Positions 26,963-35,419 are shown, numbered from the stretch's first letter. The stretch is 64,000 nucleotides of DNA from Mediterraneibacter butyricigenes (GCF_003574295.1 NZ_BHGK01000001.1:372001-436000), one strand, 5' to 3'. Numbers and translations: made by a program. Notes: generated from the sequence alone by a model not told the origin.

Positions 26963-27020
26963 ATCTCCGCAAAAGAGAGGACTAGCGAAAGCGGTTCCCG
27001 AGGTAAACTTTTGCGGAGAT
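26963..27020. repeat. Dispersed palindromic repeat, copy C
   Basis: Perfect 13-bp ends, ATCTCCGCAAAAG (26963-26975) and its complement (27008-27020). The interior CTAGCGAAAGCGGTTCCCG matches the right part of copy A. It lies in the convergent gap between mgtE and ilvE. Confidence 0.8.
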
Positions 27021-27043
27021 ATTTCACGAAACTGACAAAATAG

Positions 27044-27094
27044 AAAAAAACGGAACACAGAAAGATTCCATATCCATAAATCTCTTGTGTTCCG
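27044..27094 (-). terminator. Intrinsic terminator after ilvE
   Basis: On the minus strand CGGAACACA (27086-27094) pairs with TGTGTTCCG (27051-27059) and is followed by seven T. The loop is long (about 26 nt) and may form a further stem. Confidence 0.75.
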
Positions 27095-27131
27095 ATCTTT
27101 TTTGCTATATTTCAGTCTGTTTTTCCAATCA

Positions 27132-28157
27132 TTAGCAGACTTTGTAGATCCATCCTTCCGGTGCCTCGATGTGTCCCATCTGGATTCCGGTCAATGTCTC
27201 ATACAGTTTCTGAGTGGTTTCACCCATCTTCTCCATACCGCTCGGGAAACAGATCTCTTTTCCATGATCTACGATCTTTCCTACCGGAGAGATAACGGCT
27301 GCTGTACCACACAGACCACATTCTGCGAAGTCTTTCAGCTCATCTAAGTATACTTCTCTTTCTTCTACTTCCAGTCCCAGATAATGCTCTGCTACATATA
27401 ACAGAGAACGTCTTGTAATAGAAGGAAGAATGGAAGAAGATTTCGGAGTTACGACTTTGTTGTCTTTTGTTACAAAGAGGAAGTTTGCTCCGCCTGTCTC
27501 CTCTACCTTTGTTCTGGTTGCAGGATCCAAGTACAGATTCTCATCATATCCTTCTGCGTGAGCAGTTACGATTGCATGTAAGCTCATTGCATAGTTCAGA
27601 CCTGCTTTAATGTGTCCTGTTCCTCTCGGTGCTGCACGGTCGAAATCACTGACACGGATTGTAAGCGGTTTAGCGCCACCTTTGAAGTAAGGACCTACCG
27701 GTGTAGTAAATACACGGAACTGGTACTCATCTGCAGGTTTTACTCCGATAACCGGGTTGGAACCGAACATATACGGACGGATGTAAAGAGTTGCTCCTGA
27801 TCCGTACGGCGGTACATAGTCAGCATTTGCTGCTACAACTTTTTCGATTGCGTCAATAAATCTATCTTTTGGAAATGCCGGCATCTCCAGACGTTTTGCA
27901 GAATCGATCATTCTCTCTGCATTCAGGTCCGGACGGAAGACTACGATGTGTCCGCCTTCTGTTGTATAAGCCTTCGTTCCTTCAAATACACTCTGTGAAT
28001 ACTGCAGAACACCTGCACACTCATTCAGTACAATATTGGCATCTTCTGTAATGACACCGTCATCCCATTTGCCGTCCTTATAGTTTGATACATATCTCTT
28101 CTCAGTCTGTACATAACCAAATCCAAGATTTTCCCAGTCCATTTGTTTCTTCTCCAT
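27132..28157 (-). CDS. ilvE: Branched-chain amino acid aminotransferase
   Basis: 341 residues of fold-type IV. It converts the keto acids of leucine, isoleucine and valine to the amino acids with glutamate as donor. Typical segments are GVLQYSQSVFEGTKAY (about 50), RGTGHIKAGLNYAMSL with the PLP lysine (about 190), and CGTAAVISPVGKI near the C-terminus. Start MEKKQMDW at 28157 has GAGGAA 8 nt upstream; the ATG at 28172 is too close to its site. It has its own promoter even though ilvBN lie upstream on the same strand. No T-box is seen before ilvE. Confidence 0.96.
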   Translation of the reverse strand: MEKKQMDWENLGFGYVQTEKRYVSNYKDGKWDDGVITEDANIVLNECAGVLQYSQSVFEGTKAYTTEGGHIVVFRPDLNAERMIDSAKRLEMPAFPKDRFIDAIEKVVAANADYVPPYGSGATLYIRPYMFGSNPVIGVKPADEYQFRVFTTPVGPYFKGGAKPLTIRVSDFDRAAPRGTGHIKAGLNYAMSLHAIVTAHAEGYDENLYLDPATRTKVEETGGANFLFVTKDNKVVTPKSSSILPSITRRSLLYVAEHYLGLEVEEREVYLDELKDFAECGLCGTAAVISPVGKIVDHGKEICFPSGMEKMGETTQKLYETLTGIQMGHIEAPEGWIYKVC

Positions 28158-28202
28158 TGATAATTCCTCCATTCCTCTGGGATTTCTCCAAATACGTTTT
28201 TC

Positions 28203-28231
28203 ATTATAATACCAGGAATAACAAAAATCAA
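28203..28231 (-). promoter_or_regulatory. Promoter of ilvE
   Basis: On the minus strand TTGATT (28226-28231), 17-nt spacer, TATAAT (28203-28208). A perfect 12-bp palindrome, AGAGTGCACTCT, lies immediately upstream at 28231-28242. Confidence 0.75.
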
Positions 28232-28248
28232 GAGTGCACTCTGTTTTT

Positions 28249-28758
28249 TTATCTTTCCATCATATTAATCGACTCAATTCCTACGCTTCCGCCCCGGACA
28301 ACCTCAATATTTTTAAATTCTTCTTTCATCAGCTTCACCACCGCATCGTTCTTGGTCGCGGTCTGGACGAACTCCAGAAGCAGGCTGTCTCTGCTGATAT
28401 CGATGACTCTTGCCTTGAACGTCTCTGCGATCTGGAACAGTTCTGTCTTATCTTCCGGTGTACATTTTCGCACTTTGATATAGAGGATCTCCTTCATCCG
28501 CACGAACACATCGGTAAAATCAATGACCTTGATCACTTCCACCTGACGATTTAACTGTTTTTTGATCTGTTCAAAAGTTTCATCATCGCTGACTGTTGCG
28601 ATTGTCATTCTGGAAATGGTCGGATCCTCTGTGGTTCCAACCGTCAGACTATCCAGGTTATATGATTTTGCAGAAAACAGTCCGGAAATCTTTGAAAGTA
28701 CACCCACCTGATTTTCCACATATAAAGAAATCCATCTCTTTTTGATATTTGCGTCCAT
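28249..28758 (-). CDS. ilvN: Acetolactate synthase small (regulatory) subunit
   Basis: 169 residues. IlvN carries the valine feedback site and activates IlvB. An N-terminal ACT domain (about 7-75: SLYVENQVGVLSKISGLFSAK) is followed by the C-terminal ALS_ss_C domain (about 85-160). ATG at 28758 follows the ilvB stop by 11 nt, with GGAGG just after the ilvB stop codon, so the pair is coupled. Called ilvH in some organisms. Confidence 0.96.
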   Translation of the reverse strand: MDANIKKRWISLYVENQVGVLSKISGLFSAKSYNLDSLTVGTTEDPTISRMTIATVSDDETFEQIKKQLNRQVEVIKVIDFTDVFVRMKEILYIKVRKCTPEDKTELFQIAETFKARVIDISRDSLLLEFVQTATKNDAVVKLMKEEFKNIEVVRGGSVGIESINMMER

Positions 28759-28769
28759 TTCCTGCCTCC

Positions 28770-30491
28770 TTAATCTATGATCATATCTTCCAGGGTTCCG
28801 CCCGGCTGGATCATTGGATATACCTGATCTTCCGGACTAATGATAAATTCAATCAGCGTCGGAACTTTTTCACTCCGGTTCTTCTTTGCCTGTTCAAATG
28901 CTTCCGCTATTTTTTCTTTTTCCGTCACACGAATTCCTTTTGCGCCGTAGCTTTCTGCCAGTTTGATAAAATCCGGCGTGTATTTCGGATGCTCTTTTCC
29001 CTCTGTGGCTCTGGTCAGTGCCCCTGCTCTCAGGTCTGTCATCGCATAACGTTTGCCATAGAACAGTTTCTGCCACTGACGTACCATTCCGAGATATTCA
29101 TTGTTAAATACACAAAGAATTAGCGGAAGTTCTTCCAAAACTGCCGTGGCAAATTCCTGAATATTCATCTGCATTCCGCCATCTCCGGAAATTGCGATAA
29201 CGGTCCTGTCCGGATTTCCGATCTGAGCACCGATTGCTCCCGGAAAACCGTATCCCATGGTTCCGAGTCCACCGGAAGTCAGCAACTGCTTCTGATGGTT
29301 CAGTTCGATATACTGGGTGGTAAACATCTGATGCTGTCCTACATCTGTCACGATGATTGCTTCCTTGAACTGTCGGTTGATCTCCTCAATAATATCCTGC
29401 GCTCGCATTTCCGGTCCTTTTTGCATGGTCAGCGGATGTTGTTCTTTCCAGTCTGTAATTTTCTGCATCCAGTCCCTATGCTCATATTCTTCCACGTATT
29501 CCAGCATCTTCTCGATAGCCTCTTTTGCATCTGCCACGATGGGAACATCTACCTGTACATTTCGGGAGATTGCCGCCGTATCAATATCGATATGTACAAT
29601 CTGTGCATTCGGTGCGAAGGAATGCAGTTTTCCGGTGATTCGGTCATTAAACCTTGTTCCGATGGAAAACAGGAGATCACTTTCGTTGACCGACATATTG
29701 CTGGCATAGGAGCCATGCATTCCCAGATTCCCAACGTAATACGGATGATCCGACGGAATACAGCCCTTTCCCATGATCGTTGTCACAACCGGAACTTTCG
29801 TCCGTTCTACCAGTTCTGTAAAGACTTCCCCTGCCCCGGAAATGTTCACACCGCCTCCGGCCAGAAACAGTGGTTTCTTCGCCTTACTGAGCATTTTGAT
29901 CGCACGTTTCAACTGTCCGATATGTACACCTGTGCTCGGCTTATATCCTCGGATATTTACGGTTTTCGGATATTCCGCACTTCCAAGTTCTGCCATCACA
30001 TCCTTCGGCAGATCAACCAGTACCGGTCCCGGACGTCCTGTCCTTGCAATGTAAAAGGCCTCTTTGATGATCCGCCCCAGGTCTTCTCTCTTTCGGACCG
30101 TCACGCCATATTTGGTAATACTTCTGGTAATTCCTACGATATCCACTTCCTGAAAGGCGTCATTTCCAATTAGATGGCGCGCCACCTGTCCGGTAAAACA
30201 AACCAGCGGAACACTGTCATAATTCGCGGTCGCAAGTCCTGTTACCAGATTCGTTGCCCCCGGGCCGCTTGTCACAAGACATACCCCGACTTTTCCAGTA
30301 CTTCTGGCATAAGCATCTGCTTCATGCACCAGTGCCTGTTCATGCCTCGGCAGGATTACCTTTGTAAAATCCTGCTTATAAATTTCATCGCTGATATCTA
30401 CCGTACATGCCCCCGGATATCCGAATAATACATCCACGCCTTCTTCTCTCAACGCTTTCACCAATAATTTATTTCCTGATATATTCCGCAT
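28770..30491 (-). CDS. ilvB: Acetolactate synthase large (catalytic) subunit
   Basis: 573 residues. The thiamine diphosphate enzyme that makes acetolactate or acetohydroxybutyrate, the first shared step of branched-chain amino acid synthesis. Visible: FGYPGACTVDISDEIYK with the N-terminal domain, the PRHEQALVHEADAYAR segment carrying the ThDP glutamate, the central FAD-type domain, and the ThDP motif GDGGMQMNIQEFATAV...NNEYLGMVRQ. GGAGG abuts the ATG at 30497, so the ATG at 30491 is preferred. The usual PGGA of the N-terminus is PGAC here. Transcription is controlled by a valine T-box. Confidence 0.97.
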   Translation of the reverse strand: MRNISGNKLLVKALREEGVDVLFGYPGACTVDISDEIYKQDFTKVILPRHEQALVHEADAYARSTGKVGVCLVTSGPGATNLVTGLATANYDSVPLVCFTGQVARHLIGNDAFQEVDIVGITRSITKYGVTVRKREDLGRIIKEAFYIARTGRPGPVLVDLPKDVMAELGSAEYPKTVNIRGYKPSTGVHIGQLKRAIKMLSKAKKPLFLAGGGVNISGAGEVFTELVERTKVPVVTTIMGKGCIPSDHPYYVGNLGMHGSYASNMSVNESDLLFSIGTRFNDRITGKLHSFAPNAQIVHIDIDTAAISRNVQVDVPIVADAKEAIEKMLEYVEEYEHRDWMQKITDWKEQHPLTMQKGPEMRAQDIIEEINRQFKEAIIVTDVGQHQMFTTQYIELNHQKQLLTSGGLGTMGYGFPGAIGAQIGNPDRTVIAISGDGGMQMNIQEFATAVLEELPLILCVFNNEYLGMVRQWQKLFYGKRYAMTDLRAGALTRATEGKEHPKYTPDFIKLAESYGAKGIRVTEKEKIAEAFEQAKKNRSEKVPTLIEFIISPEDQVYPMIQPGGTLEDMIID

Positions 30492-30543
30492 ATACATCCT
30501 CCTTTATCTTTCCCCGTTTTTCTCTGTTGACACCACAACAACT

Positions 30544-30573
30544 AAAAAATGCCCCAAGCATGATGCTTAGGGC
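30544..30573 (-). terminator. T-box terminator of ilvBN
   Basis: On the minus strand GCCCTAAGCAT/ATGCTTGGGGC stem with a minimal loop followed by six T. It competes with the antiterminator formed by the T-box block. Confidence 0.9.
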
Positions 30574-30885
30574 GAATCTCTATCCGTGTTACCACCTAAA
30601 TTCAAAGAAAAATTTCTTCACACTCTGTCAGTACGGGAATCTTCCGATACTGTCTCCCTGTAACGTAGGAGATACGTTGAAGCCTACTCAAAGCCCCGAC
30701 ATCCTACATCCATTCCATACGGTTTTCATTCTCCGAACCAGGTTTCGAAATCTCTGTCGCCGTTCTTTGCTTCTTTCAGTCCACTGCTCAAGGGCTACTT
30801 CTGCAACATCTTCACGAAGATTTCCACCAGCCATCTTCTCTCTTGGCATCCGTATGCTGCATACTCCTCCCTGTCACTGCATTTA
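30544..30885 (-). ncRNA. T-box leader of ilvBN, valine specifier
   Basis: Read on the minus strand. Stem I begins with GGAGGAGTA (specifier-loop 5' side) and holds the AGAGAG and GGCTGGTGG apical elements. TGCAGCAT pairs with ATGTTGCA below them. The 3' side of the specifier loop reads GAA-GTA-GCCCTTGAG, giving specifier codon GUA (Val) at 30796-30798. The T-box block AGGTGGTAACACGG is at 30585-30598; its UGGU bulge can pair with the ACCA end of tRNA-Val. Uncharged tRNA-Val should prevent termination. Confidence 0.92.
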
Positions 30886-30904
30886 ACTTTCAAATTTAAC
30901 CCTA

Positions 30905-30933
30905 ATTATACTGGGTGATATTTTCTTTGTCAA
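30905..30933 (-). promoter_or_regulatory. Promoter of ilvBN leader
   Basis: Near-consensus on the minus strand: TTGACA (30928-30933), 17-nt spacer, TATAAT (30905-30910). Confidence 0.85.
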
Positions 30934-30968
30934 TACGGAGATTTTAATCATTCTCCCCGAAAATCCAA

Positions 30969-31457
30969 TTATTCTCTTTCATAACGTGCAAATACATATT
31001 CCAGATCAAAGCAGGTATTCTCTTCACTTTCTTCTTTCAGAACCCAGGACGGATCCGCATCCAAATTCGGGAAATGTGCATCTGCCTGATAAGAATGATC
31101 GATCTTCGTAATAAATGCCTCATCACACAGCGGCTCCAGCATCCGGTAAATACTCTCTCCTCCGATCACAAAAATCTCATCGGTATCATATTTTTTCAGT
31201 TCTTCTTTCAGTTCTTCTTCCGAATGAACAATCACCGCATCCTTCACCTGATAATTCCGGTTGGAAGTCAGTACAATATTCCGTCGGTTCTTCAATGGCA
31301 GTCCCCCCGGAAAGCTTTCCAGAGTCTTTCTTCCCATCACCACGATATGTCCGGTCGTCTTCTGTCTGAACTGTTTCATATCAGAAGGAATACTGACCAA
31401 CAATTGATTCTTATATCCGATCGCCCAGTTTTTATCCACTGCTGCAATTAATTTCAT
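30969..31457 (-). CDS. folA: Dihydrofolate reductase
   Basis: 162 residues, the normal size. It reduces dihydrofolate to tetrahydrofolate with NADPH. Visible: MKLIAAVDKNWAIGYKNQLL (N-terminal strand and Met20-type loop), VVMGRKTLESFP (cofactor site) and FVIGGESIYRML. The usual substrate-binding Asp/Glu is expected near residue 26 (IPSDM). ATG at 31457 has AGAGGAG upstream. It lies 118 nt after thyA, which makes its substrate, the usual folate pairing. Confidence 0.96.
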   Translation of the reverse strand: MKLIAAVDKNWAIGYKNQLLVSIPSDMKQFRQKTTGHIVVMGRKTLESFPGGLPLKNRRNIVLTSNRNYQVKDAVIVHSEEELKEELKKYDTDEIFVIGGESIYRMLEPLCDEAFITKIDHSYQADAHFPNLDADPSWVLKEESEENTCFDLEYVFARYERE

Positions 31458-31575
31458 ACCTGTACTCCTCTTGCAATTCTCAATTTTTATTCCACTGTTC
31501 TTAAAACTTTTCTACAATTTTTCAAGCTGTTATCTAAGGTTTTCAGTACCATCCCATGCTTTCCGAAACTCCCGG

Positions 31576-32424
31576 TCAGATTGCCACCGGAATATTCCGG
31601 ATCTGCGGATGTGTCTCATAATCGATCAGTTTCACATCTTCCGGCGTAAATTCGTAGAAATCTTTGATCTCCGGATTCATCCAGAACTTCGGTGCCGGAA
31701 GCGGCTCTCTTTTCAGCATCTCCTCAATCAGCGGAATGTGGCGATCATAAATATGAGCATCTGCAATCACGTGCACAAATTCTCCCACCTGCATATCACA
31801 TACCTGTGCCAGCATATGCACCAGAACCGCATACTGGCAAACATTCCAGTTATTTGCCGTCAAAACGTCCTGTGACCGTTGATTTAAAATCGCATTCAGC
31901 GTCAGCCTGTCGCTGTCATGTTCCTTTGTCACATTAAAGGTCATGCTGTACGCACAGGGATACAGGTTCATTTCATGGAGATCCTGATGCACATAAATAT
32001 TGGTCATGATCCGGCGGCTGTAAGGATTATTCTTCAGATCATAGATTACCCGATCCACCTGATCCATCATTCCTTCTTTATATGCATGCTTCACACCCAT
32101 CTGATAACCGTATGCCTTACCGATGGAACCTTCCTCATCTGCCCAACTGTCCCAGATATGGCTGTTCAGATCGTGAATATTATTGGATTTCTTCTGCCAG
32201 ATCCAAAGCAGTTCGTCCACACAGTTCTTGATTCCGGTCTTTCGAAGAGTCAGCGCCGGAAATTCTTTTCTCAGATCGTACCGGTTGACTACCCCAAACT
32301 TTTTGATGGTATAGGCGGGCGTTCCGTCCTCCCAGACCGGACGTACTTTTTCTCCCTCCGTACTGGTTCCGTTGTCAATGATATCTCTGCACATCTCTAT
32401 AAATACCTGATCTGCATAACTCAT
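31576..32424 (-). CDS. thyA: Thymidylate synthase ThyA, variant active-site motif
   Basis: 282 residues. It methylates dUMP to dTMP using methylene-tetrahydrofolate. The phosphate arginines (NPYSRRIMTN), catalytic Cys (YPCAYSMTF), NQRSQD, NNWNVCQYA and HIYDRH motifs are all present in order. The catalytic block is PCAYS where common ThyA proteins have PCH, as in the Bacillus/phage phi3T-type enzymes as I recall them. Start MSYADQV at 32424 has AGGAGGG upstream; the ATG at 32445 has none. folA follows. Confidence 0.93.
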   Translation of the reverse strand: MSYADQVFIEMCRDIIDNGTSTEGEKVRPVWEDGTPAYTIKKFGVVNRYDLRKEFPALTLRKTGIKNCVDELLWIWQKKSNNIHDLNSHIWDSWADEEGSIGKAYGYQMGVKHAYKEGMMDQVDRVIYDLKNNPYSRRIMTNIYVHQDLHEMNLYPCAYSMTFNVTKEHDSDRLTLNAILNQRSQDVLTANNWNVCQYAVLVHMLAQVCDMQVGEFVHVIADAHIYDRHIPLIEEMLKREPLPAPKFWMNPEIKDFYEFTPEDVKLIDYETHPQIRNIPVAI

Positions 32425-32536
32425 ATATGTCCCTCCTGTTTTCATCTGTTTCTATGTTTATTTGTTATTTTTCCACCTTCTTGCCCTTCGGTCAAGAAGT
32501 ATCCCTCGCACAATACGCTCGGTCATTTACAGATCT

Positions 32537-32971
32537 CTACGGTTCTGCAATATTATACAGCATTTTGTCCAGCGCTTTATGAACCGCTTCTATCTCCCGT
32601 TTCGACATTCCTCTCGTCAGGGAACGGTCCAACTTCTTTCTGTTCAGTTCCATTCTTCTCTGGATGTCATAGGCCTTTTCCGTCAGATAAATCTTCTTTC
32701 TTCTCCGGTCGGTATTGCTTGGTACGCACAGAATAAATCCCTTTTCATCCAATCGCTTCAAAAGCCCTGTTACTGTTGGATTTTTCAGATTCAGATGCCG
32801 CTCCACATCGATCTGATTCACTTCTTCTTTGTTGGTGTGGAACAGATAATCCAGTACTGCGCACTGAGACGCAGTGATCCCTATATTTTTCAGGCTCTTC
32901 GTCAGATCCTTTTCATAAACATTGTTGATCTGTTTGATTTTAAACCCCAGTGGATGTTTCGGAATTTCCAT
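32537..32971 (-). CDS. MarR-family transcriptional regulator
   Basis: 144 residues with a winged helix at about 30-115 (ITASQCAVLDYLFHTNKEEVNQIDVE, then NPTVTGLLKRLDEKGFI and the wing SNTDRRRKKIYLT). MarR proteins bind palindromic operators as dimers, often released by small phenolic ligands. No transporter is divergently adjacent; hom lies 33 nt upstream on the same strand, so it could be part of the hom transcript. ATG at 32971 has GGGAGGG upstream. Target unknown. Confidence 0.93.
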   Translation of the reverse strand: MEIPKHPLGFKIKQINNVYEKDLTKSLKNIGITASQCAVLDYLFHTNKEEVNQIDVERHLNLKNPTVTGLLKRLDEKGFILCVPSNTDRRRKKIYLTEKAYDIQRRMELNRKKLDRSLTRGMSKREIEAVHKALDKMLYNIAEP

Positions 32972-33004
32972 GCAGCTTCCCTCCCTGAAAGATCATTCTT
33001 TCCA

Positions 33005-34282
33005 TCAATACTCGCGGATGATACTGCTGACTTCGTGAATGCTATCCATCTGCTTTAACACATCCAGCGCACTCTTCAAATGACGTTCTTTTACTTTTTC
33101 CGTTCCGATGACCAGCTCAGCCCCGGATGCCTCTACTTTCTTCTGTACGACTCTGGCAATGCTGACTTTGTGATCTCCGAATACTTTTGCAATCTGTGCC
33201 AGAACTCCCGGCTCATTTGCCACCTGCATTCTTAAGAAGAAACGATTCTTCACATCTTCAAAAGATTTGATCTTCAAATCACGATAGCAGGTACAACTGA
33301 TCCGTCCGGTACAGCCATATTTCAGATTACGTGCCACATCGATCACATCACCCATCACCGCACTGGCTGTCGGAAATTCTCCAGCTCCTCTTCCGTAGAA
33401 CATGGCATCATCCACAGCATCTCCGTGTACAAAAACTGCATTGAAAGAATCACGCACAGATGCCAGCGGGTGATCCACATCGATCAGCATCGGATGTACC
33501 GCAACTTCGATTCCATCCTCTGTATTATGCGCCACGCCCAGCAGTTTGATCACACTGTGAAATTCTTTTGCATAGGCTACATCCTGCGCCGTAATCTTTG
33601 TGATTCCTTCTGTATAGACATCATCAAATACCACTCTGGAGTGAAATGCGATGGATGCCATAATTGCCATCTTTCTTCCCGCATCCAGGCCTTCCACATC
33701 TGCGGTAGGATCTGCCTCCGCATATCCAAGCTCTGTAGCCTGCGCTAACGCTTCCTCAAAGCTCATATCTTCTTCAAACATCTTGGTCAGAATGTAGTTG
33801 GTCGTTCCGTTGACAATTCCGATCGCTTCCGTGATATCGTTGGCAGCCAGACACTGTTTCATCGGGCGGATGATCGGGATTCCCCCTGCAACCGCCGCCT
33901 CAAACAGCAGATCTCTTTCATTCTTCTCCGCTGTATCCAGAAGTTCTTTTCCATGTACCGCAAGCAGATCCTTATTGGCTGTGACCACATTTTTCCCGGC
34001 ATTCAACGCTTCCAGGATCATGGTTCTGGCAGGCTCAATCCCTCCCATAACCTCGATCACGATCTGAATCTCCGGATCCTCTATGATCTCTTTCCAGTTA
34101 TCTGTCAGAAGCGCCGAATCTACGCCCGGACGTTCTTTCTTTATATTATGAACTAAAATCTTGGAAATCTCAAGTTCTGTTCCAATCAGGTGTACCATCT
34201 CGTCAGATCTCTTCTGAACCAGCTTATACACACCGCTTCCTACTGTTCCAAGTCCCAAAAGTGCTGCTTTCATCTTTTCCAT
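33005..34282 (-). CDS. hom: Homoserine dehydrogenase
   Basis: 425 residues. It reduces aspartate semialdehyde to homoserine for threonine and methionine synthesis. N-terminal Rossmann domain with LLGLGTVGSGVYKL (about 9-22), catalytic domain with NGTTNYILTKM and GYAEADPTADVEGLDAGRK, and a C-terminal ACT domain (about 345-420) for threonine feedback. ATG at 34282 has AGGGAG upstream; an ATG three codons in is a weaker choice. No thr or met genes are adjacent. Confidence 0.96.
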   Translation of the reverse strand: MEKMKAALLGLGTVGSGVYKLVQKRSDEMVHLIGTELEISKILVHNIKKERPGVDSALLTDNWKEIIEDPEIQIVIEVMGGIEPARTMILEALNAGKNVVTANKDLLAVHGKELLDTAEKNERDLLFEAAVAGGIPIIRPMKQCLAANDITEAIGIVNGTTNYILTKMFEEDMSFEEALAQATELGYAEADPTADVEGLDAGRKMAIMASIAFHSRVVFDDVYTEGITKITAQDVAYAKEFHSVIKLLGVAHNTEDGIEVAVHPMLIDVDHPLASVRDSFNAVFVHGDAVDDAMFYGRGAGEFPTASAVMGDVIDVARNLKYGCTGRISCTCYRDLKIKSFEDVKNRFFLRMQVANEPGVLAQIAKVFGDHKVSIARVVQKKVEASGAELVIGTEKVKERHLKSALDVLKQMDSIHEVSSIIREY

Positions 34283-34418
34283 GTGTTTTCTCCCTGTAAC
34301 TTCTTTCTCTTACCTTCTCGCTCTGCTCTTTTCCGGAGATTTGCCATTGCAAAACTCCAGAGCTGGTATGTAACTGCCAGTACCTGAAACAAACTCAGAC
34401 TCTGGACTGTCGCTATAC

Positions 34419-34453
34419 AAAAAAAGAAGCTTTCCATCCGCTGAAAAGCTTCT
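34419..34453 (-). terminator. Intrinsic terminator after tRNA-Gly
   Basis: On the minus strand AGAAGCTTT/AAAGCTTCT stem (with extension) followed by seven T, 8 nt after the tRNA end. Confidence 0.85.
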
Positions 34454-34460
34454 CTAAGAG

Positions 34461-34533
34461 AGCGACAGACGGGGTTCGAACCCGCGACCCCGACCTTGGC
34501 AAGGTCGTACTCTACCAACTGAGCCACTGTCGC
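34461..34533 (-). tRNA. tRNA-Gly (GCC)
   Basis: 73 nt on the minus strand. The acceptor stem GCGACAG/CTGTCGC closes with a U discriminator at position 73. The anticodon arm CGACC-TTGCCAA-GGTCG gives anticodon GCC at 34498-34500, and the T arm has GGTTCGAACCC. CCA is not encoded. It has its own promoter and terminator. Confidence 0.96.
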
Positions 34534-34537
34534 ATTT

Positions 34538-34566
34538 ATATTGTTCTGTCTCGCTCAGAACAATAT
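34538..34566. repeat. Inverted repeat in tRNA-Gly 5' leader
   Basis: Perfect 11-bp arms, ATATTGTTCTG (34538-34548) and CAGAACAATAT (34556-34566), with a 7-nt loop. It lies between the -10 element and the mature 5' end of the tRNA. Confidence 0.7.
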
Positions 34567-34568
34567 TG

Positions 34569-34597
34569 ATTCTACTATAAGGTTCCTCAAATGTCAA
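34569..34597 (-). promoter_or_regulatory. Promoter of tRNA-Gly
   Basis: On the minus strand TTGACA (34592-34597), 17-nt spacer, TAGAAT (34569-34574). Confidence 0.75.
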
Positions 34598-34645
34598 CAG
34601 TTTTTTGAAATTTGCTTAATTTTTTTAATTTCTTCAATTTTCCTG

Positions 34646-35419
34646 TTAGTTTCCACATTCGATACTAATTTCATTGAATCGATCCAGAATATCTTCAACC
34701 TTCAGATTTTCCTTCTCTTCTCCTTTTAGATCCATCACAATCTGGCCCTGATGCATCATCAGAAGTCGATTACCATATTCCACGGCATAGCGCAGGTTAT
34801 GTGTGACCATGATGGTGGTCAGATTTTTTTCTTTTACAATTTTATCGGTCAACTCCATGATCAGTTCAGCAGTCTTCGGATCCAACGCCGCCGTATGCTC
34901 ATCCAGAATCAGGAAATCAATCGGTGTCATTGTGGACATCAGAAGTGCTATCGCCTGTCTTTGTCCGCCGGATAAAGATCCGACCTGAACATCCATTTTA
35001 TTTTCCAGTCCCAGACCTAACTGACTTAACATTTCCTGATAAGCTTTCTTCCGATTCTTATTCACACCGGAGCCCAGTCCGTAAAAACCACCTTTATTGT
35101 CTGCCAGAGACATATTCTCCAGAATCGTCATAGACGGGCAGGTTCCCATCGCCGGATTCTGATATACTCTCCCGATCTTCTGATTGCGCTTGTATTCTTT
35201 TTTCCCGGTGATATCTTCCCCGCTCATCAGGATCTGTCCCGCATCTACTCCAATGCTTCCGCAGAGAATGTTGAGCATAGAGGTCTTGCCGGAGCCATTG
35301 CTTCCTACGACGGATACAAATTCCCCCTGCTCCACCTTCAGATCAAACTGATGGAACAGACACATTTCATTGACCGTTCCCGGATTGTAATATTTATCGA
35401 TTTTTCTTAACTCAAGCAT
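34646..35419 (-). CDS. trpZ: ABC transporter ATPase, predicted tryptophan uptake (TrpZ)
   Basis: 257 residues. Walker A VVGSNGSGKTSML (about 40), Q-loop VYQNPAMG, signature SLSGGQRQA (about 143), Walker B FLILDEHTAALD and switch His THNLRYAV are all complete. It overlaps the permease gene by 8 nt, and the operon is led by a Trp T-box, so it is assigned to the TrpXYZ system. The substrate call depends on the T-box, not on the ATPase itself. Confidence 0.82.
   Translation of the reverse strand: MLELRKIDKYYNPGTVNEMCLFHQFDLKVEQGEFVSVVGSNGSGKTSMLNILCGSIGVDAGQILMSGEDITGKKEYKRNQKIGRVYQNPAMGTCPSMTILENMSLADNKGGFYGLGSGVNKNRKKAYQEMLSQLGLGLENKMDVQVGSLSGGQRQAIALLMSTMTPIDFLILDEHTAALDPKTAELIMELTDKIVKEKNLTTIMVTHNLRYAVEYGNRLLMMHQGQIVMDLKGEEKENLKVEDILDRFNEISIECGN

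Noticed and set aside
29295-30173. A 292-codon plus-strand frame opposite ilvB
   Set aside because: Antisense to a clear ilvB gene; composition is typical of reverse-strand reading.
34270-34527. An 85-codon minus-strand frame starting MAQLVEYDLAKVGVAGSNP
   Set aside because: It reads straight through tRNA-Gly and its terminator. The start of the peptide is the well-known translation of a tRNA gene.
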